From assembly GCA_910587735.1 (NCBI GenBank), contig CAJUNT010000007.1, positions 1 through 64,000 of the forward strand: a stretch of DNA of 64,000 nt. The letters run 5' to 3'. The notes under the pieces are model-generated. The model was not told the origin of the DNA. It ran no database searches and worked only from the letters and a program-made list of their open reading frames with translations. The position numbers and the translations under genes are program-made. How positions within the stretch are numbered: the first letter of the stretch is position 1; every line of letters starts with the position of its first letter. Origin of the DNA: an uncultured Clostridia bacterium (GTDB taxonomy: Bacteria > Bacillota > Clostridia > Lachnospirales > Anaerotignaceae). Shown piece by piece: positions 63,098-64,000 of the stretch.

Positions 63098-64000
63098 ATG
63101 AGTTCAAATCGTTTTAGTCCATTAGAGATAGACGCCATAGGTGAAATACTGAATATTAGTTTAGGAGCGTCAGCAACGGCAGTATCTACAATGCTTAGTA
63201 AGAGAGTTGATATTACAACACCTAGAGTACAAGTTCTCACTGCCGAAGAATTTAAATTTACAAATTTAGAACCTGCTATTGGGGTACAGATTACATATGT
63301 GGCTGGCTTAGAAGGCACAAATGTAATGCTTTTAAAAAGAAAAGATGTCAAATCAATTGTAGAAATATTGATGATGACAGAAATTCCAGATGAGGAATTT
63401 GAATTAAATGAATTAAATTTAAGTGCTATTTGTGAAGTTATGAATATGATGATGGGAGCATCTGCTACAGCACTTTCAGAATTTTTAGGAGAAGTAGTAG
63501 ACATTTCAACACCAGAAGCATTTTCTATTGATGATATTGCAGGATTTAAAAATGACTGTTTCAATGGTGAAGAACGAATGGTTATCATCAGTTTTGACTT
63601 AAAAATTGAAGATTATGTTGAAAGTGAATTCATGAATATGATGCCTGTTAAATTGGCAAAGAAATTAGTTGCTGCTTTTGGCGTACCAGTAGATGAAGAT
63701 GGTGACGCAATAGAATCTGAACCAGCAACAAGTAGTGGTGGAACAATGTCACAAGAAGAAATTGAAAAAATGTTAGGCAATACTTCAAGTGAGCCAGCAG
63801 CAAGTAGTGGCGGAACAATGTCACAAGAAGAAATTGAAAAAATGTTAGGTAATGCCTCAAGTGAACCAGCAACAAGTAGTGGCGGAACAATGTCACAAGA
63901 GGAAATTGAAAAAATGCTTGGTAATGCTGCAAGTCAGCCATCACCTACACCAGCAGCAAGTGGTGGAAAGATGTCACAAGAGGAAATTGAAAAATTACTT
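63098..64000 (+). CDS. fliY: Flagellar motor switch phosphatase FliY, partial, with tandem CheY-docking-like repeats
   Basis: FliY is the C-ring subunit that dephosphorylates CheY-P. The 301 visible codons (no stop; the gene runs past the right edge) start at an ATG behind GAAGGAGCG. Two CheC-type active-site segments are present: IDAIGEILNISLGASATAVS and CEVMNMMMGASATALSEF, both with the E-x-x-N pair. From residue 217 a linker repeats MSQEEIEKML at 217, 241 and 265 within exact 24-residue (72-bp) units, then MSQEEIEKLL at 292. This motif resembles the FliM/FliY N-terminal CheY-docking helix LSQxEIDALL. The FliN-like C-terminal domain must lie beyond the window. Confidence 0.93.
   Translation, partial: MSSNRFSPLEIDAIGEILNISLGASATAVSTMLSKRVDITTPRVQVLTAEEFKFTNLEPAIGVQITYVAGLEGTNVMLLKRKDVKSIVEILMMTEIPDEEFELNELNLSAICEVMNMMMGASATALSEFLGEVVDISTPEAFSIDDIAGFKNDCFNGEERMVIISFDLKIEDYVESEFMNMMPVKLAKKLVAAFGVPVDEDGDAIESEPATSSGGTMSQEEIEKMLGNTSSEPAASSGGTMSQEEIEKMLGNASSEPATSSGGTMSQEEIEKMLGNAASQPSPTPAASGGKMSQEEIEKLL
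63719..64000 (+). repeat. 72-bp tandem repeat in fliY
   Basis: Three 72-bp units (docking-motif ATG codons at 63746, 63818 and 63890) and a fourth, 81 bp on (63971), encode the same ten-residue docking-like motif joined by Ser/Ala/Pro/Gly linkers. Nucleotide identity between units is very high, so copy number may vary between strains. Confidence 0.9.

Overview
The window reads as one chromosomal segment from an AT-rich, spore-forming, flagellated Gram-positive bacterium of the class Clostridia, probably close to Lachnospirales. This placement is inferred. It rests on low GC, strong AGGAGG ribosome sites, sigma-A-type promoters, a serine T-box, spmA/spmB, spoVG and abrB (sporulation and transition state), glgC-glgD pairing, an S-layer-homology surface protein and a flagellar operon in clostridial order. 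No plasmid or phage backbone is visible.

Layout. 1-9.2 kb: a flagellin missing its N-terminal third, a structured intergenic repeat, murA and a 2083-residue SLH surface protein. 9.2-13.2 kb: an accessory patch with a GNAT acetyltransferase, a SUKH (SMI1/KNR4) protein, a fossil of a Vat-type antibiotic acetyltransferase with its own promoter and leader mini-ORF, a short IS200/IS605-type element with no transposase or TnpB but with a promoter and an omegaRNA-like 3' part, and two unknown exported proteins. 13.5-20.5 kb: arginine biosynthesis operon argC-argJ-(membrane protein)-argJ-(metallo-beta-lactamase-fold protein)-argB-argD, with two complete argJ genes. 20.6-23.5 kb: an AlaX editing protein and murC, convergent, separated by a DnaA-box cluster. 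24.1-27 kb: glgC-glgD-spoVG. 27-31 kb (minus strand): a secreted copper-amine-oxidase-N/DUF3298 protein, IMP dehydrogenase, a Gx transporter and NusG-II pair, and tRNA-Phe. 31-33.8 kb: T-box-controlled serS, then a small secreted protein gene interrupted by an in-frame TAA. 33.8-39.5 kb: galactose use (galK, mglB-mglA-mglC). 39.5-42.4 kb: tRNA-Arg, a DUF4177 protein and a polar amino-acid ABC transporter. 42.4-44 kb: spmB/spmA and an AbrB regulator. 44.2-48.7 kb: two chemoreceptors, the second followed after one base by a flavin-binding lipoprotein. 49.3 kb to the end: flgB-flgC-fliE-fliF-fliG-fliH-fliI-fliJ-fliK-flgD-(TIGR02530)-flgE-flbD-motA-motB-fliM-fliY, with fliY running off the right edge.

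How it fits together. The right half builds and steers a flagellum: basal body, export apparatus, hook, stator, switch, plus two receptors. The middle holds amino-acid, glycogen, nucleotide and galactose metabolism. The most unusual observations are the orphan omegaRNA-like element (10.70-10.96 kb), the FliY protein with at least four tandem CheY-docking-like motifs (63.7-64.0 kb), the DnaA-box cluster between convergent genes (21.83-22.11 kb), and the flavin lipoprotein coupled to a dCache chemoreceptor (46.3-48.7 kb).
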